In this document: positions 11,301-22,600 of the stretch, one piece after another | How positions within the stretch are numbered: the first letter of the stretch is position 1 | Layout: every line of letters begins with the position of its first letter | DNA from: Pteria penguin | Taxonomy: Eukaryota > Mollusca > Bivalvia > Pterioida > Pteriidae | Direction of reading: 5' to 3' | Length of the DNA stretch: 64,000 bases | NCBI GenBank assembly: GCA_035048485.1 | Contig: CM068583.1 | Span: 65,344,306 to 65,408,305 of the forward strand | The notes under the pieces: model-generated | Databases searched by the model: none | Seen by the model: the letters and a program-made list of their open reading frames with translations, nothing else | Told to the model about the DNA's origin: nothing | Program-made: the position numbers and the translations under genes

Positions 11301-14300
11301 TTTAACCTTGGCCATAACTTTGAAAACCACGAGGGATAGATACTTCATATTTAACAACTAATACAGCCCTTTCAAATGACACCAAGGTCGATGACCTTTT
11401 GACCTTGACAATGACCTTTGGACTTTGTTGCCGCCGGGGACATTAGTATTTCATAAACACAGCTTGTTTGTTTAGTAATTAATGAAAAATCTATAATATG
11501 AACATTTGTGTCAGTGGAATCTCTTGATATTTCTTTTGAGTACTTTTGTTTATTGGAATGATTCTTCACTAAATTTGCAACATAATAAGGTTGAATATTC
11601 ACATTTGTAGTAATTGGAATTAGTGTTTTTCCCATATCAGAAAACTGACCCCTTCCTTTTATTACAAATGAAAATCTATACCACGTATATGAATAATTTC
11701 CAATGACTTCAAAATTATCTCTATGTTTTAAAAGTCGAAAAGATCCTTTTCTTTAACTCGACTTCAAAATTGCAATCGCATAATTATTGTATGACGTACA
11801 TCTTCATCTCCGAGAGTATGTTTCCATGACGATAGGAACTTCTGGGGAATTCTTCTGCTGCTCGATTGTGAAGGCAGTTGACCGACATGATCAGTCACAT
11901 GTTTTATGGGACTAAATGATGTTTCTCTGTACAAAGATAACTTCCTTAATAGTACATGGCATGCAGCAGAATATAAAGTAATATACATGGTACGATTCAG
12001 TACTGGTTTCGAAACTATGGTATTGTTCTACTTTAAAGAGTTGTAAAATTCGCATATTTCACAGTTTAAACATCAGATTTAACTTTATCTATGTATGTAT
12101 TCATTTGTTGAAGTATCTATGACATATATTACGTTGGGTAAAATCTGTGAATGTGACAACCGAGTTGCTGTTGGACATGTCGACTGAATTCTGTGTTCTC
12201 GTTTGTGTCGCTGAAATACAACTTGTGGTTATAAGTGGCATGTCTTCAAAAGTACATTGCAGTATTGTGGAAATACAATTACAATTTATGCATGTTTAAA
12301 ATCAGATACATGGACTAGTTTATGTCTTTGTTTAGAATCGAAACAATCATGATTTTACTGCGCACATGATTAATTTTCATAGTATTCATAGATGAGTACT
12401 CAGTATATTACAGAAAGATACATTATCACAGTCTTTTACTGCTAATAGGATATTCATAATATTGTGCCTACATGTATCATAACAGTGTCCAATGAATAAA
12501 AATCCCTTACTAGAATGAGTAGACGAGACAAGAATTAGTAACGGGTATATACGGAGTATCTAAGCAGATGTGCCAGCCATTGTCCTTTAGGTCACCGTTT
12601 CCAAGCTGCGGAATTTCTCTACATACTGTCTGACGTGTTGTGACGTATCTAGAATAGATATGTTATAAAAACTACATGTCGGTCTTCGATTATAGGATGT
12701 ACTAAATTTTATTGAAAATCTGGATTATTTAAAATTATGGTTGATATTCTAAATACTTAAATGTTACACTAAATGCACAAGTTACGTGTCATTTGCTTAC
12801 AAAGAATCTTAAAAAGTTGGAAATTTGATGAGGACGGTTAGACTCCAGTGATTGCTGCTGCTCCTCCTACACCTCAAATCTCTTGAAGCACACATGCTTT
12901 AGAAAGCAGATATACTTCCCGACTTCCCCCATGTATCAATAAAACATATGTTTCACCCACAGGTAAATGTTATAAATACGTAACAGTATATATCAGTAAG
13001 AACATTGAATAGTTCTTTACCTATGATAAAGACATTTGATCGTCTGGGCATCTGCTTGATCCAGAGCGTTATCAGGTGGAATGTTGATAGGCAGATCACT
13101 ATTTCCAAATGTATTGACAGGTAGCTACAAAAAGAAGTACTAGAAAATGTTTTTTCGTTGATTACGACAAAGCAATTGATGCCCTCGTATTTGACATTAT
13201 CGTTGATTACGACAACGCACCAGCTGTACTCATATTTGACATTATCGTTGATTACGACAACGCACCAGCTGTCCTCGTATTTGACATTATTGTTGATTAC
13301 GACAAAGCACCAACTGCCCTTGTATTTGACATTATCATTGATTACGACAGAACACCAGCTGCCCTCGTATTTGACATTATTGTTGATTACGACAACGCAC
13401 CAGCTGTACTCGTATTTGACATTATTGTTGATTACGACAACGCACCAGCTGTACTCGTATTTGACATTATTGTTGATTACGACAAAGCACCAGCAGACCT
13501 CGTATTTGACATTATCGTTGATTACGACAGAACACCAGTTGCTTTCGTATTTGACATTATCGGTTGATTACGACAAAGCACCAACTGTCCTCACACTGAC
13601 ATTATCGTGTATTACGACAAAGCACCAAATGCGCTCATATTTGACATTATCGTTGATTACGCAGTTGCCATCGTATTTGACATTATCGTTGAATACGACA
13701 GAGAACCAGCTGCCCTACCATTTCACAATATCGTTGATTAAGATATAACAACACCAGCTACCCCCTTTCTAGATTTGCTATGGTGGTCTGTGACTTACAT
13801 AGTACTTACATTTCAGACCACGATCTTTGAACAACACATTTCATCAAATCATAACTTTTTGTAATCTTCTTTATCATCAGGAGTGAGTGCATTTTAACAA
13901 AATTCTCACTTACTGTTCCTCAAATTATATTATTCTAGGTTTTTCTTTCCACCATTTTAACAATATTTCATTTACGTATATATTTTGGAAAATGCTGTTT
14001 ATGTAAACTGTGGTATTCCTTTACAAAGATATTGATATTTTTTTTATGATTTAAAAAAAACCCGTAACTATGTTGTCGAAGTGTCCTGCTACTGTAAATA
14101 TTTACCGTATTAATGCAGTGTGTATCTTTGAAGGGCAGGAATTCGAGTTTTCCATATCTGTACTGCACGTCAATGGACGGAATCGATTTTTCGTGGATGT
14201 TTTTGGTCGTTTCCAAATATTTCTGACTAACTTCAGTCGGTATAGTTCGTGCATTTGCTATGATTGTATTAAGAAGTTCTTTATCTGGTTTGGAGCGAGA

Positions 14301-15554
14301 GGGTTCTGAAATTCTGTAGAGAGGACGAAGTATTTTATCAGGTGTTAGCTGATCTCGGGCTAAATTTACTTTGTGCTGATCTTCCTTGGATGAAATGTCA
14401 TGCAAAAAAGGTGGAGGAGGTGCGACATACTGAAATGAATTATAATCAAATGATAATCATGCAACTTCACATGTAACAGATAAATATCAACGTATCAATC
14501 AGCATGCACTTTCCAGTGAAATCCTGTTTTATCTGAATATCATCTTGTCTGTCTCTTATCGTATGTCACTTCACAGGAGTGTTCGCTTTTTGACTATATA
14601 CCTGTACATTTATTTATTTTCATAATAAATAAATGCCACTTTACACAAATTTTTGTCACTTATATTTTGTGAAATAAACGATGTTAAATCCATCGTACAT
14701 TTCACTCGTTAAGACCAATCGGCCGAAAATTGTGAAAAGACTATCATCTATTTATTATACATGTACAACGATTTCCCGTGAAAGATTTTATTTTTGTATT
14801 TATTTTTATTCTGGGAAGTCCCTGGTTTGTATACCTTCTCACACAATTCAAACTCGGGGCTAGTGACCGTGTCCAAACATTTAACCAGGACCCGATTCGA
14901 GATAATTCATTCACAATGATCATAGGCCGGCAAAAGCATGTACAGATGAGAAGGGCAACTGATATACTATTGGTTCATTAATATTACAGAAATTTTATGA
15001 AACAATAAGATATAAAATCTAGAACAAGTTCATGAAAAAACTCTCCATACGACACAAGATTTGTTATATTAAGTAGAATATATATATTATACTATGTATC
15101 TATTTATTTCATCATTTATCTATTTATTTAGCCATTTTGAAGCCCCTTCCTTTCACTACGTAAAGCTAAGACTGAAAAAAAGTAAAATACCGACGTTTAA
15201 AAAATAATAATAGTAAAAATGAGAGCTCTCACTACTTCAGATCTATTCGTTACTGTGAAGAAGACATCGCTATTTGAATTGATTCTGGTGTAAACAATGA
15301 TCAATCAGTCTACATACTATGTCTCATATACCATATATTCATATCATCTCTCATATACCATATATATAATTGCATATATTGTGACCATGTGATGGTCGTT
15401 TTGTTATATAATATGAACTCTATATCTGACTTACCTTGGAATTGTCGTTGTTTATGTAAAGCTGAAAAGGTTTTCGATTCTGAACTGTAATAAGACAAAA
15501 CAACATTAAAAATCCGATACTTAAAAGTAAAACTATTTTCTGTGGAAATTTCAT
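5352..15554 (-). CDS. METTL24-like: METTL24-like methyltransferase (Methyltransf_21), type II membrane protein, 7 coding exons
   Basis: Exons, 5' to 3' on the minus strand: 15554-15435, 14429-14106, 9190-9075, 7816-7688, 7132-7058, 6331-6184, 5630-5352. They sum to 1191 nt, 396 codons plus stop, and every junction is GT-AG with matching phase. Residues 1-40 carry a short basic N-terminus and one hydrophobic segment (about 7-24), so the protein is probably Golgi- or secretory-pathway anchored with a luminal catalytic part. Residues 41-148 form a Pro-rich stem. The domain shows CREIIRAGNL, DGGWEIC, CIVYSFGINNDFSFD, a WFHALGL-type strand, then DILKMDIEESEW (D313, E315) and QLMVEFH, the order known from METTL24-type proteins. 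Substrate is not established for the family. Met1 is at 15554; a Met 9 codons upstream is possible. Joining the first two exons to the 9190 exon skips a duplicated exon set (10532-13124). Two separate genes remain possible, but I found no other membrane-anchor exon. Confidence 0.8.
7495..7650 (+). mobile_element. Degraded tRNA-derived SINE in an intron
   Basis: A B-box-like 'gggttccattccc' at about 7530-7543 follows a weak tRNA-like head. The 3' part ends in 'cgacgtaaaacacctattaa' and an 'aaccaacaaac' tail, as in many molluscan SINEs. No clear target-site duplication is visible. It lies between exons 7058-7132 and 7688-7816 of the METTL24-like gene. Confidence 0.45.
7889..9092 (-). repeat. 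39-bp minisatellite built from an exon end plus its 5' splice site, about 30 copies
   Basis: On the minus strand the coding exon 9190-9075 ends CCAGACCGCGTATCACAG and its intron starts GTAATGATATACATG. The array that follows repeats this junction about 30 times: CCAGACCACATATCACAG (or close variants) plus GTAATGATATACATGTATTA, 39 bp per unit. Each copy keeps the consensus CAG/GTAATG, so the intron begins with about 30 tandem potential donors. In the reading frame of the gene the bases just past the first donor give a TAA stop, so only the first donor preserves the protein. As 39 is a multiple of 3, long spurious ORFs run through on both strands. Confidence 0.95.
9745..10410. repeat. 35-bp tandem array, about 19 copies
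   Basis: The unit is close to 'cataccgactacgtacacgg' followed by 'caattctctgattga'. It carries a TACGTA palindrome in most copies, and a few units are shortened. It lies in the intron between the two METTL24-like catalytic exon sets. Confidence 0.93.
10532..13124 (-). pseudogene. Second, diverged METTL24-like catalytic exon cassette inside the gene
   Basis: Exons homologous to the downstream set occur in the same order. 13124-13021 starts in phase 0 and ends CLYHR-type, like TAYHR in the other set. 12648-12511 contains YVTTRQTVCREI, LGNGDLKDNGWHIC and CLVYSF. A weak match lies at about 11764-11985 (ETSFSP, TLGDEDV). 10843-10532 begins KIIDILTIKTDYM and aligns with SRIDILKMDIEESEW. Splice phases at the first two exons match the downstream set, so they could join the shared upstream exons at 14106. 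Against function: the DIE core is replaced by IKT, the exon at 12511 ends in TA where the other ends in GG (a stop unless the next exon begins C or T), and no good counterpart of exon 7058-7132 is seen. It may be a decaying duplicate or a catalytically dead alternative isoform. Confidence 0.6.
11118..11420. repeat. Dispersed 'ggccataactttgaaaacca' repeat, about 3 tandem copies
   Basis: Three successive copies, about 80 bp apart, read 'ttttgtccagtctatatcaa', 'ttggccataactttgaaaac' and 'gatacacttcatatt'-like blocks. They are followed by 'gaccttttgaccttgacaat'. Related sequence recurs near 43900-44170, 45540 and 48360. Confidence 0.7.
13147..13745. repeat. 45-bp tandem array, about 13 copies
   Basis: The unit is about 'cgttgattacgacaacgcac' plus 'cagctgtactcgtatttgac' plus 'attat'. 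The array starts only about 25 bp from the acceptor of the METTL24-like exon at 13124-13021, on the intron side. One copy is shortened near 13660. An ORF of 196 codons running through it on the plus strand is spurious. Confidence 0.93.
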
Positions 15555-16603
15555 TGCTAGAAATATCGGTGCATATCGCATAGTGATACTGCAGTTTGTC
15601 TTCCCTGACACCCGTAGGCCAGGTCTTCTTTTGACCAAAACATTTTGATTGTGTAATATTACACCACAACATGCGCAGATTTGCTCGACTTTGCTAGACA
15701 ACAACGATATAGTCATATAATGCCTACTTCCTGGTGAATCTTGTTGAATCGGGGAATATGAATAATTTTAGAAAAAGTTTATCTGTATGTCCCAAACTGA
15801 AACAATATGATACATATTTATGGAACTAGCTAAAGGTATTTATGTCACAGCCCAGGCCTATCGTTCGAACAGCGGCTGAGGGAGTCTAGCTTGTACCCCG
15901 TGTTCCTTTGTAGGATATTGAACACATTTCGACCGAGAATAGTGAAAAACATTGGGAAATATTGGGAAAAGTACCTTGGACGTGCACACAGTATGTAGCT
16001 TTCTACAGAGACATACAACACATGTTCATGATGCTTTATGTCTTTAATTGCCTTCTACACAGCTCCAACTCTTGAAATCAGTAGCCAAGCACGCTACCCG
16101 AGAAATATGGCTAGAGCTTACTAAACTGAAAGTATTAAAATAATATTTCCGAACATTTTATTATTACCTTAAATGAGTACTCATAGATACACATACACAC
16201 ACCTGTTCCAGACTCACACTGGCACGTACGCACGGACTCAAGTAGACTGAGAACGTAAAAATAGCATCGAGTCGAAGTTAAGGTGCAATTTGTAATATCC
16301 TGGTTAACCTTAGACATTGTATGCGTGTAACTTATTCATTTTTTCTTTTATTCTTTAAAATTTGATTCTTTTTTTTAAATCAGTCTGGAAACTATATTAG
16401 CCTACTGATACGGTTACCTACGTTCAAATAACCCACATGTGTGACCGTTAAGATGAGATGGTACTTTATTCCTTTGTAAACATGAATTTCCCCCATTAAT
16501 TACTACCTACACCCTCGAAAAATCACGACTACATACATTGTAATAATTATAATTAGATTGTAGTGTCATGTGATCAAGCACATGATTAAAGAAAACTTTG
16601 AAA
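15555..16603. promoter_or_regulatory. Head-to-head intergenic region, putative bidirectional promoter
   Basis: This 1049-bp gap separates the start codon of the METTL24-like gene (minus) from that of the SDR gene (plus). About 20-40 bp before the SDR start codon is an inverted pair TCATGTG (16566-16572) and CACATGA (16579-16585), an E-box/M-box-like palindrome. The second half contains an in-frame TGA that closes the SDR frame upstream of its start. No TATA box is clear. Transcription start sites cannot be read from the sequence, so promoter function is inferred from gene arrangement. Confidence 0.45.
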
Positions 16604-19600
16604 ATGGCCGAACCCATGCAAAAAGCACGGTTCCTTATCTTGGGAGGTAAAAATATTTATTTTGTGTTCTATTATAGGACAATAATCATTTCTTCTTCCA
16701 CTTAAGTTCAACATACCGTTATCGTAAACGTAACTTAGGGAATGAAATTTTAATTTCTCTAATTTGAATGGAGGAAATTCGAACGGAAAGAGGAAGTGCA
16801 TCTGAATTCGTACTGTTAATCTGTTAATAGTATTATATAAATTGCTCTATTCTACGATTAACTAAACTGGGGTCTAACCCTCTTATGTGTGATAGAACTA
16901 TAAATGTTAATCTGAAAATTTGGTCTGAAACTGAAGCTCGGCAGATGATGCCATATCTATCCACAGCAGGCGGCACAGGCGTTTGTAACCTCTTATCATA
17001 CCTGTCAACCTCCGAGATCCAAATGAAGGGGATCTTTCTCCAAAATGAGGGAGAATTGCCAAAAATGAGGTAGAATATGCGCAAATCTAAATCACCATCT
17101 TTTTTCTCCTCATTTGCGATACAGTATGTATAAATGAAATGCAAGGTAACATTGCAGTGATACTTTAATTTTCAATTTCACACATTTTTATTGCTTATGT
17201 TTAAGATGTATTGCATAGTGGCTTTCTTAGCTTTTTGCAGGACATGGTCTGATAGCTCATAGTCTGAACACACAACAGTTTGGTTTTGCTGTGTAACCAA
17301 GATTTCACTTATAAAGTTATGTCACCAGATGAGACTGAAAAATTTGAACTACAAAGCTTGCAAATCGCATGTTCCTTGTCAATAGTACTTGGCATCAATC
17401 ACTCACTGTCTCAGCTTCGGGTGTCCATACTGGTTTAAATTTAATCAAGTGTTATTCTTTTTAGAAGGTGTCCCGGCCAGGCCGGAAATAGAACATTTTC
17501 TTTTGTTCAACAACATTCTCTATTGATTTAAACTTACCAAGACATCTTTTAAAGTATAATTACCTAAAGCATTGCTCACAAAACTGACATGCTGTTTGGA
17601 AACATAAACAATAGTCTTTACCCTTCTATGGGAAGCAAAATCCTGAAAACTCTGAATGTTCAACATCTAAGCGCTTTAAACGACCTTGATCAATGCTTTC
17701 CCGTTCAAGCTTTGTTGTAAAGCTGTTTATTTTGATGTATTAACGATGTTGACAGTGAAAATAAAAGAAAGTTGAAAACAGCATTCTCGGAGGGAGGTGA
17801 TTGTTAAAATGCGGGAGTTTTAGCCCTCCCGTGTGGGAGAGACGCCAATGCAGGATTTTTCGAAAAAAATTGTTAAAAATACGGGAAACTCCTGCATAAT
17901 CTGGCCCATTCTGGGAGAGTTGACAGGTATGTCTTGTACGGCCTACTTAGTAAAGGAGGCCATATGTCACTATTATCAGTTCAGTAAGGACATCCCTTCT
18001 GTGGATAAGGAGCAACCAAATTATATGGTGATGATAAAAGTAACTAGGGATTGAAATTAAGCTTTTTTAACCACAGGCTAATTTTAGCCTGTGGAATAAA
18101 AATCCATATGCTAAAACAAAAATCTACAGGCTAAAATAGAAATCAAGAAAAATGATGTTTTCAACACTGTAATTCAAATACATCATGCACCATGTTACAA
18201 TGTAACATTAACAATATAAACTAGTGACTAGTCTGTAAATCACTGACTTCTTTTGAAAAAATTAGTTATCATCATGTCTGATGTTTCACGCTGTCAAATC
18301 CAATCTACATTGTCATATGGTACATGTTTTGTAAGGTAGTGGCTATTTACACGACGGTCGTGTACCGAAAGTGATATGGCTATTTACACGAAGGTCGTGT
18401 ACCTAAGTGAAATGGCTATTTATACGAAGGTCATGTACCGAAAGTGATATGGCTATGCATGGTGACTAAATGCAAACCTTGACAGATTTTAGTAGTTGCG
18501 ATACTCCATATTAGAGATTTCATCATTTTGAATAAAAGTTTCCTTTATAAGAATACTGCTCAGTATAAAAACTTTAATAAAGGAAAAGATATTAAAGTAA
18601 GGAGAAAAGACTTTGAAACAATCCAATCAACATCAAGAAACAGGACATAGAGCTTGCTTAGCAACCACCCCCCCCATTTCTATTCTCTCTTATTAAAATC
18701 ATTTTAGGTACATGAATGTAACTTCTTGTAAATAGCGAAATGAAAAAATTATTTCAGTGTTTGCCGTCTTTACTTTTGTTGCAGTGAAATACAAGCTCTT
18801 CTACGTTTATGGTACAATGTACACATATATGTAGGACACAAATAAAGATTCTGTATCAGACTTCCCCAGCATATGTATAGAAACGAGGGGCCTCGACTAG
18901 GAGTCTATTAAGTACACCATGACACGGCTGTCATGAAAATAGCCAAATCACGTTAGGTACATGACTGTCTTGTTTATAACCATAATACTTTAGGTACACT
19001 ACCTTCATGTAAATAGCCATTGCATACTCCTTCAGCTATTTACACAACCATCGTGTATATAGAAATTCCTGTTTACATACACAACCGCCATGCGAAAAGC
19101 ATTGGCCGTATTGTAAACTCTTTACTTATTGCCTAAAACATATAGGATTATTCAAGCTTTTTACTAATGCAGATGTTGTGAAAACCCTGTAAAATGGACA
19201 TCCTGATAAAAAAAAATGGATTTGAAAATAGCGGAGACTGTATGACGCAACGTAAATGAGTCACTCGCGATTTTTTCGAGTTCCTAAATTTTCAACTCGC
19301 AATTTCAAAATTTCACTGGCATTTTGCGAGTATTTTCCATTAATTTCGATCCCTGTAACTATAAGTTGAGAGGTAGAACATAATGAAAGAAAGTTGTGGA
19401 GCATGCAGAAACTAAATGCAAAACTGTTGGAAGGATTTTGATAAAACTTGGTAGAAATAAATAACTTATGACCCCTTCAAATTCTGTAGTTTTCGTCCAG
19501 ACCTCTGTACATGTGGGGCCATCACAGTCAAAAGTAGGTCACAAAAGAGTACCCTCCTTTGACAGTCTGCTTTTTCATACTGGCTGTATACAGAGACAAA

Positions 19601-22600
19601 CAGAATGCATAGAAATGATCTAGAGGGATGATTGAAGAAGTGTTGTCATTTTGGATCCCATCCAAAATCAAATTTTAGAAGTTTTTTGACATTTTTTTGG
19701 ACTTGGTGATTTCACTGCAGAAAAGTGTCATAATTCCTAATTAATTAATAATGATGATTTCTTATGGACTATTTTGATCATAATTATCGTAAGTAATGTT
19801 ATTTTGAAAGAATTTTGTCAATATCTCAATTTCTGGATTTTCTATAAATTTTTTTTATAAAAGACTTCCAAATGAGGGTGTATAGGGACAATTCTTCACA
19901 TTTCTGTTTTACTACATGAAAGATTTTAATGAAATATGGTATACATGAAGTACTATAGTTCCTCTATCAATTTTTTTTACATTTGATCCAAATTGGTCAA
20001 CAGGTGGTGCCACCATGGCTAAAAAAAAGGTCTCACAATTGTACATATACCACATGGTAAATAAAATACGGAGAGTAGCAGTTCTGTGGTCATTTTTTTT
20101 TTTTCATTTCTTTACACATCAATATAAGTTTTTAGATGTTTCACAACACTCAACATATGAAAGAAGGCCATTTTAAGTTGGATCTGGACCATATTTGAAA
20201 CAATTGTTGTTCATGACCAAGACTTGAAATCAGTCAACAAAAGGCTCCACCTAAAGAAAATGACTAACTTGTTGCCCTGAATCACATCTTGCAGAGACAA
20301 AGCAATGCTTAATATCAAAATCATCTGAATGGATGTGCAAAAAAGTGTTGTTGTTTTTGATTCTGGTCTTAAATAAAATTAGACATATTTTCAACATTTG
20401 TGTTGACTTAGTCATAGTACTTGGCCTCTTGTTGTTTTTTGGGGTTTTTTTTTTTAAGTGTGAACTATTTTGTTGCCGTGGGGGTATTTGTCTAGTTAGG
20501 ACAGTGCTAATTCAATCAGTATTCATATTTTACACATAAGTCTTATATTCTTAGGTAGGCATTATCCCTGAAAGTGAAAGTACCCGGTAGCTCTCGAATG
20601 TTGAAATCATACTTTTGATTGTGTAATGTATTTTTGTCATCTGTCATCTATCTGTCTTCCTTCATTTGAAACTTCTTTTCTCAACCAGGGAAGGATTATG
20701 ATGAAACTTTGTAGGGATGAAGTACTGTGTCTTATGGTCCTCTCCAGCAGTGCTGTGTGATGCTTTGAAAGTTTTGGTGCTCCAATAATTGAAAAGGTCA
20801 GATCAATTTACGATTACGATTTCCAGATTTCGGTTTGGTTCACTTCGTATTTTAGTTTGTGCTTGCGGCAAATAATCATATGACATGTGTGGAATTATTT
20901 TAAGTATAAAATAGAGTGGGGAGTTACAGATAATACCAAGCCTGAATTGCAACCTTTGTGCAGCCAGTGCCCATTTACATATATAAATTGGAGTCAACTA
21001 GCTCCCATGAAAACCTATATCTTCCGCATGCATGCCATTGCATTTGAGGGGAGGTTTTGATGTCAAGATCGACATATGAAACAGTCAGTAAAGAGAAAAT
21101 TAAAGCTGGTCTTAACAGGACAATGGAGTTTAGGCTTTTGGAATTCTTAGTACATGTATTTTATAGTAAACGAGGTATTCAAGTATGTACATTGTATCTC
21201 CACAACTAAATTTTCAGAAATATGCCAGACACTTTTCTGGAATAGCACTAAGAAAAACTGAGACTAACCATCTATGTTCATTTGATACATATATTAAACA
21301 ATATGACAGATATATTGTTCATATCAGATGTAGGTTTGTTGAGAAATTTCACAATGAATGGATGTATGCAATGTAAAAATATTCCCAGTTCTCAGATAGT
21401 AAACTTCTCAAATAGACTTAGGGCAGGTAAGTAGGTTATTTATTCTTTGTTTTTATTCTCTAAAAAGTATCTCAGGAAATTTATATTTCATGGCTTTATA
21501 CATAATAAACATAAATATATTATAACATTTGAACCAAACCGAAAATAATTGAACCTAGAGACTGTGAATGGAAACAAACCGAAGAAATCCTGAACCACCC
21601 CAGTCCTACTTTACAAGTATTTGATCAACCAGATCAATCAGGAAGAGACTAAAGTCATGTGACAAAGCTGTATGACAAAAATCACCAAGAACATGTACAC
21701 AAAACATGATAATAGTAGAATATACGTGGAAAAATGACATTGATAGACCTTTAACTCTAATGTTCAGAACATTGTGAGTGATTGCTTTTGCAAGTCATCC
21801 CAGATTTTGTACTTGTACATGTAATGACTTCTAAAAAAGGATGAGGGTAAGCAGAGGTGATACCAGTGAAAAGGCAGAGATGTCTCTTACCAGCACATCT
21901 TTTGTCTACTAACTCTTCTCATTTTGACTTTTTTCTGTAGAACCACTGATGAAATTTTGATAGGGACTAAATACTCAAGGTCACCTACATTTGTTCAATT
22001 TTTTGTTGATTTTTATCTAGATCTGTCAAGGTGTGGATCCAGGTTTAGACAACAAATATCCTAAAGAGGGCACCCTCCTTTGACAAACTTCCCCTTAATA
22101 CCTACTGAAGAGTTTAACAAACTTGATATATCAATTGTATTTTAAGAAGTTTTGTGATTTTTGGTTCTTGTTTTATATTACTGTGTTTTTGACTTTATCA
22201 TTTTATATTATTCATTGTGTTTTTGATGTTTTCTCAGACCTTATAATTTTATATTACTGCGTTTTTGATGTCTTCTCGGACTTTATCATTTTATATTATT
22301 GAGTTTTTAATGTTTTCTCAGACTCTATCATTTTATATTACTGTGTTTTTGATGTCTTCTCAGACTATCATTTTATATTATCGTGTTTTTAATGTTTTCT
22401 CAGACTTAATCATTTTGTATTACTGTGTTCTTTTTTGTTTTCTCAGACTTTATCATTTTAACACATTTTCATCTACTTTTCTTAATAGGTTGTTAGAACT
22501 CATACATAATTTTTGTACATCAGAAAAATCTTATTTATCCACCAAAATACCTGTAAGAAGAGGAAGATGGTAGCCCTGTATACCCATTTATTTTGTTTTG

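Noticed and set aside
13158..13748. 196-codon ORF on the plus strand
   Set aside because: It runs through the 45-bp array beside a minus-strand exon and has no start context or homology.
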